A stretch of DNA of 64,000 bases from Ardenticatenaceae bacterium (GTDB taxonomy: Bacteria > Chloroflexota > Anaerolineae > Promineifilales > Promineifilaceae), in contig JACKBX010000012.1 in assembly GCA_020634375.1 (NCBI GenBank), forward strand, positions 62,001-126,000, given 5' to 3'. The stretch's first letter is position 1, and every line of letters begins with the position of its first letter. The notes under the pieces are model-generated. The model worked only from the letters and a program-made list of their open reading frames with translations. It did not search any database and had not been told where the DNA came from. The position numbers and the translations under genes were made by a program. This document shows, piece after piece, positions 41,032 to 49,700 of the stretch.

Positions 41032-41723
41032 TTGGTGGCTGGTTGTTGGTGTTGTTTTCCGTTTTTTGTTCCCTGTTTTTTGTTTTCCGTTTCCAACGAA
41101 ATCAAGTGTTCCATGCGGTTGTGGTAATGCAGCCGCCACATTTCGCGGTTGGGATGCTCTACCAGTTCAAAGCGGGTGATGCCGGTGTTTTTTGTCCACA
41201 CTTCGGCGCGGCGAAAGGGACCGATGTTGAAGAGGTGGTCGTAGGTTAGCTCGATCACGCCGCCGTGACAGACGACGACGACGGTTTGGGCGCGGTGTTT
41301 CTCGACCAATTCTTCCAAAAATGTGCCGATGCGGATGCGGAAGTGCATCAGGCTTTCGCCTTCGGGGTATTTGGGGGTGATGGGTGAGAACGGCCGTTCC
41401 GATCCCCAATAATCGCCATATTCCGGCAGATCATCACTGGGCCAGGGCGTGTGGTCGGCGCGGTTGTTGCCAATCTCGCGGATGCGGTCGTCGTAGGTGG
41501 GTTCGATTTGGTAGGCGGTGATGAGGGGAACGGCCGTTTCTCGCGTGCGCTGCATCGTGCTGCAATACAGGGCGTCAATGGCGGACAGCTTGCGCGGCAG
41601 CCATTCGCCCAGCAGTTCAGCCTGTCGCTTGCCCAAATCGGTCAGCCCGGTGTCCTGATTGCCGCCATTCCAATCAGGTAAATTAACATAACTTTGTCCA
41701 TGACGGATCATGTAGAGGTGCAT
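41028..41723 (-). CDS. histidine phosphatase family protein
   Basis: A 231-residue protein of the phosphoglycerate-mutase-like branch. MHLYMIRHGQSYVN holds the catalytic RHG, LYCSTMQRTRETA the second Arg, REIGNN the Glu region, and VVVVCHGGVIELTY the second His. It dephosphorylates small metabolites or proteins; the substrate is unknown. The start at 41723 has AAAGGA 7-8 nt upstream. The C-terminal tail (TENKKQGTKNGKQHQQPATK) is low complexity and arises from repeat-like DNA at 41034-41095. It is coupled to the methyltransferase gene. Confidence 0.87.
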   Translation of the reverse strand: MHLYMIRHGQSYVNLPDWNGGNQDTGLTDLGKRQAELLGEWLPRKLSAIDALYCSTMQRTRETAVPLITAYQIEPTYDDRIREIGNNRADHTPWPSDDLPEYGDYWGSERPFSPITPKYPEGESLMHFRIRIGTFLEELVEKHRAQTVVVVCHGGVIELTYDHLFNIGPFRRAEVWTKNTGITRFELVEHPNREMWRLHYHNRMEHLISLETENKKQGTKNGKQHQQPATK

Positions 41724-41764
41724 GTAAGTTCCTTTCGGCCTTATGATCACTGTATCGTGTAATC

Positions 41765-41826
41765 ATGAAACGTAAAACGTGAAACGTGATAGATAACGCC
41801 ATTGTTTCACGCATCACGTTTCACGC
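41765..41826. repeat. CGTGAAA-family hairpin upstream of the TPP riboswitch
   Basis: GAAACGTAAAACGTGAAACG and TTTCACGCATCACGTTTCAC pair around TGATAGATAACGCCATTG. It separates the divergent phosphatase and thiamine operons. Confidence 0.75.
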
Positions 41827-41907
41827 AGACCCCATAAAATCTATAAGACCTATTTTGACTTCTCTCGTTTCTGGCAGTATAGTACCGGCAAACCTTACAA
41901 ATGCAAT

Positions 41908-42005
41908 AGCACCCGTTAGGGGAGTCCGCTTGTCGGGCTGAGAGGAAGGGCAAAGCCTTCGACCCTAAGAACCTGATCTGGATCATGCCAGCGCAGGGAA
42001 ACGTG
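41908..42005 (+). ncRNA. TPP (THI element) riboswitch
   Basis: The conserved blocks are in order: GGGGAGTCC, GGGCTGAGAGG, GACCCTAAGAACCTGATCT, then GGATCATGCCAGCGCAGGGA. These are the pyrimidine- and pyrophosphate-sensor helices of the thiamine pyrophosphate aptamer. It precedes a thiamine ABC importer, as known for this class. A terminator hairpin 10 nt further forms the expression platform, so TPP should reduce transcription of the importer. Confidence 0.96.
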
Positions 42006-42015
42006 ATGAGCAATC

Positions 42016-42047
42016 AAGCGCTGTCCCTGAGGACGGCGCTTTTTTTG
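42016..42047 (+). terminator. riboswitch expression-platform terminator
   Basis: AAGCGC pairs with GCGCTT, and GTCC with GGAC, around a 4-nt loop, followed by seven T. It lies directly after the aptamer and before the Shine-Dalgarno sequence of the first importer gene. Confidence 0.9.
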
Positions 42048-42101
42048 TGCAAGTTTGCGAGTGGCGAGTCTTTCCGCATTCAGAATTCCGAGGAGATTAA
42101 A

Positions 42102-43136
42102 ATGGCAAAAAAGATAGTTGTATTCATGATGTTACTGTTATTAGCGGGCTGCGGCGGCGAGGCGGAACCCATCACCCTGCGGCTGATGACGCACGACAGT
42201 TTTAGCGTTAGCGAAGCGGTGCTGAATCAGTTTATGGATGAGACTGGCATTACTGTAGAGGTATTCAAGGCGGGCGATGGCGGTGAGGCGTTGAACCAGG
42301 CTATTTTGGCAAAGGGCGACCCCTTAGCCGATGTGTTTTTTGGCGTAGATAACACCTTTCTCAGCCGCGCATTGGACAACGACATTTTCATTCCTTACGA
42401 TGCGTCCGCGCTGGCTGACATTCCTGACAGTTTGGAGTTAGACCCGGAACACGGCGCTTTGCCGGTGGATTTTGGTGATGTGTGCCTGAATTATGACAAG
42501 GCGTGGTTTGCGGAAAATGGCTTGCAGCCGCCGCAGAATTTGGATGATTTGGTGAAGGGGGCGTATGCGGGATTGACGGCCGTACAAAACCCCGCTACCT
42601 CCACCCCTGGACTGGCCTTTTTGCTGGCGACCATCGCCGATTATGGCGAAGACGGCTACCTGGCCTACTGGCAGCAGCTTGTGGACAACGATGTGCTGGT
42701 GACGAGCGGCTGGGAAGAAGCGTACTACGGCGCTTTCACCGCCGCCTCCGATGGCGACCGGCCCATCGTCGTCAGCTACGCCAGCAGCCCGCCCGCCGAG
42801 GTCATCTTCGCCGAGACGCCGCTGGATGATGCGCCGACCGCCTCCGTTATTGGCGATGGCGCCTGTTTCCGGCAGATAGAATTTGTGGGCATTTTGCGTG
42901 GAACTGAGCATGAGGAGGCCGCCCGGCAGCTTGTGGACTTTATGCTGGGCCAGACTTTCCAAGAGGATGTGCCCCTGCAAATGTTTGTGTTTCCGGCGAA
43001 TGATACGGCCGTACTCCCCCCCGAATTCGTGCAATACAGCCCCATCCCCGCCAACCCGGCCACGCTGCCCCCGGCGGACATCGCCGCCAACCGTGAACGT
43101 TGGATTGAGGACTGGACGAATGTGGTGCTGAGGTAG
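42102..43136 (+). CDS. thiB: thiamine ABC transporter substrate-binding lipoprotein
   Basis: A 344-residue lipoprotein with lipobox LLAGC (Cys17). The body is a TbpA/ThiB-like periplasmic-binding fold: TLRLMTHDSFSVSEAVLNQF, GDPLADVFFGVDNTFLSRAL and PVDFGDVCLNYDKAWF, all family signatures. It catches thiamine or its phosphates outside the cell for ThiPQ. AGGAG lies 6 nt before the ATG. The frame extends upstream through the riboswitch terminator, which is not coding. Confidence 0.93.
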   Translation: MAKKIVVFMMLLLLAGCGGEAEPITLRLMTHDSFSVSEAVLNQFMDETGITVEVFKAGDGGEALNQAILAKGDPLADVFFGVDNTFLSRALDNDIFIPYDASALADIPDSLELDPEHGALPVDFGDVCLNYDKAWFAENGLQPPQNLDDLVKGAYAGLTAVQNPATSTPGLAFLLATIADYGEDGYLAYWQQLVDNDVLVTSGWEEAYYGAFTAASDGDRPIVVSYASSPPAEVIFAETPLDDAPTASVIGDGACFRQIEFVGILRGTEHEEAARQLVDFMLGQTFQEDVPLQMFVFPANDTAVLPPEFVQYSPIPANPATLPPADIAANRERWIEDWTNVVLR

Positions 43137-43138
43137 GG

Positions 43139-43206
43139 CGTCAAACGTGAAGCGTGAAACGAGATGGTTGCTTTTTCACGTTTCACGCTTCACGCTTCAC
43201 GATTTC
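43139..43206. repeat. CGTGAAA/GCGTGAA hairpin filling the thiB-thiP gap
   Basis: GTGAAGCGTGAAAC and a complementary right arm (GTTTCACGCTTCAC, then CTTCACG) span from 3 nt after the thiB stop to the thiP start codon. There is no Shine-Dalgarno sequence and no U-tract. Confidence 0.82.
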
Positions 43207-44907
43207 ATGAAAACATCTCGTTCTTTACTCAGATTGCTTTTTCTGCTGCCGGTCGCCTTTTTCATCCTCTTCTACTTCTACCCGCTGGCGGCCATTTTGC
43301 GCCTGAGCTTTGCGCCGCAAGGCGCGGTAGCCTGGGATGCGCTGCGCAAGTTGGTCAGCACGCCCTACTATTGGCGGATTTTGTGGTTTACGACGTGGCA
43401 AGCGGCCGTTTCTACCCTGCTTGTGCTGCTGCTGGCCTTGCCCGCCGCTTATGTTTTCGCCCGCTACCGTTTTCGCGGGCAGCAAACGTTGAAAACCATC
43501 AGCACACTGCCCTTCGTGCTGCCGACGGTGGTCGTCGCCAATGCCTTTACCGCGCTGTTGGGGCCGAACGGGTTGGTGAATGGTTGGTTGGTGCGCTGGT
43601 TTGATTTGGCCGCGCCGCCCATTCAACTTAACCACACCATTTGGATGATTTTGCTGGCCCATGTTTTTTACAATTACAGCGTAGCGCTGCGCATCATCAG
43701 CGCCTTTTGGCAACATTTGGGCGATGACCTGCCGCAGGCGGCGCAGATGTTGGGCGCATCGCCGCGCCGTGCTTTTGGGGCGGTGACGTGGCCGCTCTTG
43801 CGTCCGGCGGTGCTGGCGGCGGCCTTGCTGGTCTTCATGTTTTGCTTCACCAGCTTTGGCGTGGTACTGATTTTGGGCGGCCCCGGTTTTGCCACGCTGG
43901 AGGTGGAAATTTACCGGCAGGCGGTGAATTTGTTTGATTTGCCGGTGGCGGGGGCGCTGTCGCTGCTGCAAATTGTCTTCACCTTTGGACTGATGGTCTG
44001 GTATACGCGGGCGCAGGCGGGGATGACACGGCCGTTAACCCTCCACGCCTCCCATCAAACCGCCCGTCCCATCCGTACCGTCACAGACCGTCTCATCGTT
44101 GGCGCAAATCTGGGCGTGATGGGGCTGCTGTTGGCGCTGCCCCTGGCCGCTCTGCTGCTGCGCTCCTTTACCGGAGCCAACGGCCTGACGTTGCAGTTCT
44201 ACCGCGAGTTGTTCATCAACCGTCGCGACTCTATCTTTTTTGTGCCACCGGGAACGGCCGTCCTCAACTCCACCGCCTACGCCCTCGCCACCATGCTCCT
44301 CGCCGTCGCCCTCGGCCTCCTCGCTGCCCTCTTGCTCACCCAGCAAGCGACAAGCAGGTTGACAATTGACAATTGGCAATTAGCAATTAGCAATTTTCTT
44401 GATCCTTTATTCATGCTCCCCCTCGCCACCTCCGCCGTCACTCTCGGCTTCGGCTTCATCATTGCCTTGAACAAGCCGCCGCTCAACTTGCGCAGCTCCG
44501 TCGCCCTGGTTCCCATCGCCCACACCCTGGTTGCCATGCCCTTTGTGCTGCGCAGCGTGCTGCCCGCGTTGCGCAGCATCCGCCCCAGCCTGCGCGAAGC
44601 GGCAGCGATGCTCGGCGCAAACCCGCAGCAGGTGTGGCGGCATGTGGATTGGCCGCTGATCCGCCGCGCATTATTGGTGGGTGCGGTTTTTGCCTTCACC
44701 ATCAGCATGGGCGAATTTGGCGCGACGCTGTTCATTGCCCGCCCGCAATCGCCGACGCTGCCCGTTGCCATTTACCGCTTCCTCAGCCAGCCGGGGGCGC
44801 TAAATTATGGGCAAGCCCTGGCGATGAGCAGTGTATTGATGCTGGTCTGTGCAGTAGGCTTTGCGGCGATTGAGCGCTTCCGGGCGGGGGATGTGGGGGA
44901 GTTTTGA
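43207..44907 (+). CDS. thiP: thiamine ABC transporter permease, double-length
   Basis: A 566-residue permease with twelve or so helices in two homologous halves, as in ThiP. Each half carries an EAA-type loop (AAQMLGASPRRAFGAVTWPLL and EAAAMLGANPQQVWRHVDW). It forms the membrane pore for thiamine. About residues 382-397 (TSRLTIDNWQLAISNF) are encoded by a CAATTGA/GCAATTA heptamer repeat inserted in frame between helices of the second half. The start at 43207 directly follows repeat DNA. Confidence 0.92.
   Translation: MKTSRSLLRLLFLLPVAFFILFYFYPLAAILRLSFAPQGAVAWDALRKLVSTPYYWRILWFTTWQAAVSTLLVLLLALPAAYVFARYRFRGQQTLKTISTLPFVLPTVVVANAFTALLGPNGLVNGWLVRWFDLAAPPIQLNHTIWMILLAHVFYNYSVALRIISAFWQHLGDDLPQAAQMLGASPRRAFGAVTWPLLRPAVLAAALLVFMFCFTSFGVVLILGGPGFATLEVEIYRQAVNLFDLPVAGALSLLQIVFTFGLMVWYTRAQAGMTRPLTLHASHQTARPIRTVTDRLIVGANLGVMGLLLALPLAALLLRSFTGANGLTLQFYRELFINRRDSIFFVPPGTAVLNSTAYALATMLLAVALGLLAALLLTQQATSRLTIDNWQLAISNFLDPLFMLPLATSAVTLGFGFIIALNKPPLNLRSSVALVPIAHTLVAMPFVLRSVLPALRSIRPSLREAAAMLGANPQQVWRHVDWPLIRRALLVGAVFAFTISMGEFGATLFIARPQSPTLPVAIYRFLSQPGALNYGQALAMSSVLMLVCAVGFAAIERFRAGDVGEF
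44352..44398. repeat. GCAATTA-type heptamer repeat inside thiP
   Basis: GACAATT, GACAATT, GGCAATT, AGCAATT, AGCAATT units at 7-nt spacing lie within the thiP reading frame. The same family lies upstream of the S8 peptidase at 50935-50975. Confidence 0.82.
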
Positions 44908-44958
44908 GATTAGAGATTGGAGATTGGAGATTGATCAATCTCTAATCTCCAATCTCTG
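44908..44958. repeat. GAGATTG heptamer hairpin filling the thiP-thiQ gap
   Basis: TTAGAGATTGGAGATTGGAG and the complementary AATCTCTAATCTCCAATCTC, joined by GATTGATC, occupy the whole gap. The same family is found between copA and the cytochrome gene. Confidence 0.85.
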
Positions 44959-44959
44959 A

Positions 44960-46060
44960 ATGATAACTATGTTGCTAGAAACAAAATCACTGACAAAAGC
45001 CTACACGCCGGGGGTTACGGCCGTTACCAACCTCTCACTCGCCATTGATGAGGGGGAAATTGTCTGCTTGCTGGGGCCGTCGGGCTGTGGCAAGACCACG
45101 CTGCTGCGCATGATTGCCGGGCTGGTGCAGCCGGACAGCGGTTCGGTGTGGTTTGAGGGGGCGGAGGTGACGGCCGTTCCCCCCCACCAGCGCGAATTTG
45201 GCATGATGTTTCAGGACTTCGCCCTCTTTCCGCATAAAAACGTGGCTGCGAACATCGCCTTTGGCCTGGAGATGCACGGTTGGTCGCGGGAGCGGGCGGC
45301 GGCGCGGGTGGCCGAGATGTTGGCATTGGTGGAGTTAGAGGGCTTTGGGCAGCGCGACATCGCGCAGCTATCCGGTGGCGAGCAGCAGCGCGTGGCCTTG
45401 GCCCGCGCCCTGGCCCCCGGCCCGCGTTTGCTGATGCTGGATGAGCCGTTGGGGGCGCTGGATCGCGCCCTGCGCGAGCGGCTCATGCTGGATTTGCGCC
45501 GGATTTTGCAGCGGGTGGGGGTAACGGCCGTCTACGTCACCCATGATCAAACCGAAGCCTTCGCCGTTGCCGACCGCGTGGTGGTGATGAACGCCGGGCG
45601 CACCGAGCAAATCGCCGCGCCGCAGGAGCTTTTCGCCCGCCCCGCCACGCCCTTTGTGGCCCGCTTCCTCGGCTTCCACAACCTGCTGGATGGCGTGGTG
45701 GTGGAGTCGGGCATCGCCGCAACCAAAATCGGGCGGCTGCCATTTGATGGGGAAGGGGAGATTGGAACGGCCGTCACCCTCCTCATCCGCCCCGAAAGCG
45801 TTCAATTAGCAATGAATAATGAACAATTAACAACCGGCAGCCCTTCATCCTTCATCCTTCATCCTTCATCCTTCATTACCGGTTTGTCTTTTCGCGGCCG
45901 TTACACCCAGGTTTTGCTGGCGTGCAATGGCGTGCCGCTAATGGCTGAACTGCCCGATTTTCCGCGCTGGCGGGTGGGGGATGAGGTGGCGGTGGCGGTA
46001 ACGGGAACCCAGGTGGTGGAGGCAAGGAACCGCGTTCCTTCTGAGGAACGCGGTTCCTGA
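44960..46060 (+). CDS. thiQ: thiamine ABC transporter ATPase
   Basis: A 366-residue ABC ATPase: Walker A GPSGCGKTTLLR, signature LSGGEQQRVALARAL, Walker B LLMLDEPLGALD, switch VTHDQTEAF. A TOBE-like C-terminal domain follows (VTLLIRPESVQL; LSFRGRYTQVLLACN). Residues ~285-306 (NNEQLTTGSPSSFILHPSSF) are translated heptamer repeats in frame. The last ~12 residues (NRVPSEERGS end) are translated from a REP hairpin that also supplies the stop codon. The ATG at 44960 or 44969 lacks a Shine-Dalgarno sequence. Confidence 0.9.
   Translation: MITMLLETKSLTKAYTPGVTAVTNLSLAIDEGEIVCLLGPSGCGKTTLLRMIAGLVQPDSGSVWFEGAEVTAVPPHQREFGMMFQDFALFPHKNVAANIAFGLEMHGWSRERAAARVAEMLALVELEGFGQRDIAQLSGGEQQRVALARALAPGPRLLMLDEPLGALDRALRERLMLDLRRILQRVGVTAVYVTHDQTEAFAVADRVVVMNAGRTEQIAAPQELFARPATPFVARFLGFHNLLDGVVVESGIAATKIGRLPFDGEGEIGTAVTLLIRPESVQLAMNNEQLTTGSPSSFILHPSSFITGLSFRGRYTQVLLACNGVPLMAELPDFPRWRVGDEVAVAVTGTQVVEARNRVPSEERGS
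45810..45880. repeat. TGAATAA and CTTCATC heptamer repeats inside thiQ
   Basis: An AATGAATAATGAACAATTAAC block is followed by CTTCATC repeated at exact 7-nt spacing (45843-45876). Both are in frame with thiQ and lie in the TOBE-like domain. Confidence 0.85.
46025..46058. repeat. REP hairpin, left of the RAYT gene
   Basis: AGGAACCGCGTTCCT, loop TCTG, AGGAACGCGGTTCCT: a perfect 15-bp stem. It overlaps the end of thiQ and is the exact inverse of the element at 46723-46756. Confidence 0.95.
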
Positions 46061-46068
46061 ACCCCTCA

Positions 46069-46707
46069 TCACTTTTCCAAAACATCAACAATCAAACTTT
46101 CGTTCACAGCGTATTGGTGAGTTTCAAGGAATGGTTCAGGGCCATCAAACCAGGTTATTACGGTTTGCCATTGGATGTGTGTAGGAATGCGGTTCCCCAC
46201 GGGAACGGCGTTCCTGACAATGGCATTGTATGACGAGTAGGGCCAATCACGAAAATCGTTTACAAAATTGTGTTTTTGGGGATTACGATGAATGTAGGCA
46301 ATGAGGGTGACAAAGTAGGCGTAGTTAGTGACCGGTTTGCGCTGAAAACGATCACTAAAAAGACGGCCGTTTCTCTGGTACGCTTTGTTGAAGGCTTTGG
46401 TATAGGTTCCAAAGAGACGAGCGAATTGTTTGCTTGGGTCAAGCGAAACTAAGGAACGCGGTTCTGAGGAACACGGTTCCTTTGAGGAACCGTGTTCCTG
46501 ATGGTCTTTGATTCGAATGAAGAAGTGAAAATGGTTGCGGAGCAAACAGTAAGCAAATGTGTCAGCTACGGGTTCAATGTATTGGGCATATAGCGTAAGA
46601 AAGTAACGATAATTTCTTTCTTCGCGGAATAGAGTTTCGCCATTATTACCCCGGTTGTAGATGTGATAGAACTGACCGGGCGATAGAGGAATGCGGGTTG
46701 TATTCAT
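46069..46707 (-). CDS. REP-associated tyrosine transposase (RAYT, Y1 HUH)
   Basis: A 212-residue IS200/IS605-like Y1 transposase of the RAYT group. FYHIYNRGNNGETLF is the family start, the HUH pair is His59/His61 in NHFHFFIRI, and the catalytic Tyr lies in the helix YVTLIAYIHRNPQ-like segment (YAYFVTLIAYIHRNPQKH). RAYTs bind and move or multiply REP sequences. The gene is bracketed by inverted REP hairpins (46025-46058, 46723-46756). Two further REP copies lie inside the gene in frame: residues ~70-86 (EHGSSKEPCSSEPRSL) and near the C-terminus (NAVPVGNRIP). Confidence 0.92.
   Translation of the reverse strand: MNTTRIPLSPGQFYHIYNRGNNGETLFREERNYRYFLTLYAQYIEPVADTFAYCLLRNHFHFFIRIKDHQEHGSSKEPCSSEPRSLVSLDPSKQFARLFGTYTKAFNKAYQRNGRLFSDRFQRKPVTNYAYFVTLIAYIHRNPQKHNFVNDFRDWPYSSYNAIVRNAVPVGNRIPTHIQWQTVITWFDGPEPFLETHQYAVNESLIVDVLEK
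46186..46217. repeat. REP-like hairpin inside the RAYT gene (3' part)
   Basis: AGGAATGCGGTTCCC, loop CAC, GGGAACGGCGTTCCT. The stem is imperfect (two mismatches), so this copy is older than the others. Confidence 0.8.
46451..46500. repeat. REP hairpin plus half-REP inside the RAYT gene
   Basis: A single AGGAACGCGGTTCT half is followed by AGGAACACGGTTCCT, loop TTG, AGGAACCGTGTTCCT, a perfect 15-bp stem with an A/T variant of the flanking REP. It is read through in frame. Confidence 0.88.
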
Positions 46708-46722
46708 GATTGTTGTTGTCTT

Positions 46723-46756
46723 AGGAACCGCGTTCCTCAGAAGGAACGCGGTTCCT
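46723..46756. repeat. REP hairpin, right of the RAYT gene
   Basis: AGGAACCGCGTTCCT, loop CAGA, AGGAACGCGGTTCCT: identical in stem to the left copy, with the loop complemented, so the pair is inverted around the transposase gene. Confidence 0.95.
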
Positions 46757-46768
46757 GGAGTTTCTGGT

Positions 46769-49700
46769 TTACGGCCGTATCACCACCGGCAAATACACCA
46801 TCGCCCGCACTTCAAGGGTGGAAACGGCCGTATCCCCACCCAACTCATTGCTCACCGTCAGCGTCACCGTGAAGGTGCCGGGGGCGGCGAACTGGTGCGT
46901 GGGGTTGGCCTCGGTGGAGGTGTTGCCATCGCCAAAGTCCCAGAGGTAGCTCAGATTGAGACCGGTGGAGGTGTTGGTGAAGGGGATGGCGGCGTTGACG
47001 GCCGTTACCGGCACATGCGTAAAACTGGCGGCGGGCAAAATGCCCGTGCCATCGCAGGGCAGCAGGTAGACGGTGGCGTGCAGCGCGGCGGGGGCAAAGT
47101 CTGGGCCGAGAATGAGCTGATCGTACTCCAGTGTGCCCGGCGGCGTGGTGTGATCCCATCCCAGGGTGAGCGGCAGTGTGCCCGCGCTAATTGTGCCGGT
47201 GGGAATACCTGTCAGCGATAATGCTGTGCCCTGCGCGGCGTGGATGGTGAGGTCGAATACGGCCGTGTCCCCCATCAAGCGATTGCCATGCACGGCAATC
47301 AAATAATCGCCAGCGGCGGGCAGCGACAGCGAAACCGTCTCGTCAGCATAAAACGATGTGCTTGCCGCGACCACTTCCGTATTCCAGTCAAATGTCTCGT
47401 CGCCGTTCTCGTCAAAAAGCAGGTAGAGATTCAGGTCGTCGCCGGGCTGGCCGTGCAAGTCAATGGTCAGGCTGCCGGTGTTGCTGAGGGTGAGGGTGTG
47501 CGTGAAGCTGGCGCTGCTGGCATCCCAGGGCGCGTCTTGCGCCACCTGCTGCCCGGCGAGCAGTGTGGGCGTGTACACGCCAAAGGCCGCGCCGCTGAGA
47601 TTGGGCAGGTCAATGGTCGTCGTCAGCGTCAGCGGGATTGTGCCGCTGGTCTCGCAGGTTTGGATGATCAGCGGGGTGGGGGTAAGAACGGCCGTGCCCA
47701 CCGTCTGCGTAAAGGGCACGGCAAAATCCGCGCCTTCGTACAGCACCGTCTGGTTCGCCAGCAGGTGCAGGCCGTCGCCCAACGGCGCGGCTACCCATTC
47801 CTCTGCGCCGCCCGTCACCGTGTTGAAGGTGAACTTGCCGCCGCCGCGTGGCAGATAGGCGCTGCCCCCGGCGTAATCGAGGGTGTACGGGCCGAAGTGC
47901 GCCGGGTTTTGCGCGGCGGGCACATCCACAACGGGGGCGTAGATGCGCGTGTCAATGTCGGTGTAGGGCGCGGGGCCGGCCCATTGGCTGCGCACAATCA
48001 GGCTGGCGGCGGGGGAAACGCCCGCGCCGTCGAGATAGAAGAAGCGCCAATCTCCGGCGTCTACGGCCCAGCCCCAATCTATGTTGCCGCGCACACGGCC
48101 GTTATCCAATGGCGTGGCGGCGGGCGGTGTGCCGCCCAGGGTGATGGCGCCGTCCGCCAGCCGCGCCGCCACCTGCGCGGTGATGGGGATGAGGCTGTTC
48201 TGCCCGCCGCCGCTGACGCGCAATGCGCCGTTGACTGTGCCGGGTACGGCCGTTTGTGGCACGAGGAGGGTGGGGGTGAAGACGGCCGTTTCGCCCGCCG
48301 CCACCGTCATTGTCATGGGCAGTTGCAGCCAATCCCAAGCGGCGTGCTGATAGGCCACCAGTTCGATTTGGAAGCTGGTGGTGGGGACGAGGGCGCTGCG
48401 TTTGGTGTGGCGCAAATCAATGAAAATGCCGTCGGCCATGCGCACAAGCGGCTGTTGGATGCGCCCTTGCAGCGCCGTGCCGCGATTGTCGTCGTAGGTG
48501 AAGCGGTTGTATTCGTAAAGGTCAATCTCGCCATCGTTGACCGTGCCGCTGGCGTTGTCGTCCGTCCACAAATTGCCGTCGCCGTTGATGTCGGTCCAGT
48601 TCAGCAGTTGCAGGCTCCAGCGCGAGTCCTCGACGTAGTTGCCGTTGGGGTCGTACTGGCTGAAGGGGAAGATGACGTTGACTTCCAGCAAATCGGTCCC
48701 GGCGGGGATGAGGCTGGTGATGTCAATGAGGTAGTCGGGCGTGTGGCGCAGGCGGGCGTTGTTCAGCGGTTCCTCTTGTGTGTAGAGGCTGGTGGTGAAG
48801 GGCAGGGTGATGGCGGGCGCCATTTGCTGCAACTGGTCGCTGGCAAAGGTCAGCGTTAGCGGGGCCGGGCCGCTGTTGGTGACGGTGAAGGGCTGAGTGG
48901 CAGCCTCGCCGGCGTAGACGACGTGGGTGAAGGCGGGGATGTTGGGGGCGCTGCCGGGCTGCCATTGGGACGGCCGTACATAAAAACCGCCATCCCCCCC
49001 GGCAATCGTCGTCGCTTGCAGCGCGTCGGTTAATCCCGCGCCCTGTGTTAGCGGGTCGTAGTGCAAATCTTGCGCCCCGGCTTGCAGGATGGCTTGCGCC
49101 GTCAGCGTGTCCGGCCAGACGCCGTGCGCCTGGTAATAGGCATCGTAAACCAGGGCCAAAATCCCGGCGACGACCGGCGCGGAACGGCTGACGCCCTGCC
49201 ACGCGCCCCACGACACCCAGCCGTCGGCGTACTGGTTGATGGGGCGCAAGCCGGTGGCCGCCGAACCGGTTGCCACCACGCCCACGCCATTGCCGCCCCG
49301 CGTATCCGGGCCGCGACTGGAGAAGGGGATCACATCGCCGCCCTCAATTTGCAGCGTGCCGGTGATGCTGTCGAAGGTGGTGGTGGAGCCGAAGAGGGTG
49401 GATGCGCCGACTTGCATGGCGCTGGCGGGCGCGGGCGCGGCCAGCGAGCCGTAGCCGGGGCCGCTGTTGCTTGTGCCAAAGAGGATGGTCAGGGTGGGGT
49501 TGATCTGCGCGATTTGCTCAAAATAACGGCTTTGCACGTCCCAGCCGTCGTTGTGCAGGGCAAATTCGGCCCAACTGTTGTTGATGATCTGGCTGTCGTC
49601 GGCCGTGCCGGGTAGGCCATCGTAGCCGAGGGCGGCGAAGAGGAAGCCATCTTCGTAGAAGGGGGAGTCGTAATAGTTGCCATTGGCGACGAGCTTGGCG

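Noticed and set aside
41985..42101. N-terminal extension of the thiamine-binding protein
   Set aside because: It would translate the riboswitch 3' end and its terminator. The lipobox and ribosome-binding site support 42102.
47240..48859. 539-aa plus-strand frame opposite the subtilase
   Set aside because: Gly/Val/Arg-rich antisense shadow. The minus strand has catalytic motifs and continuous homology.
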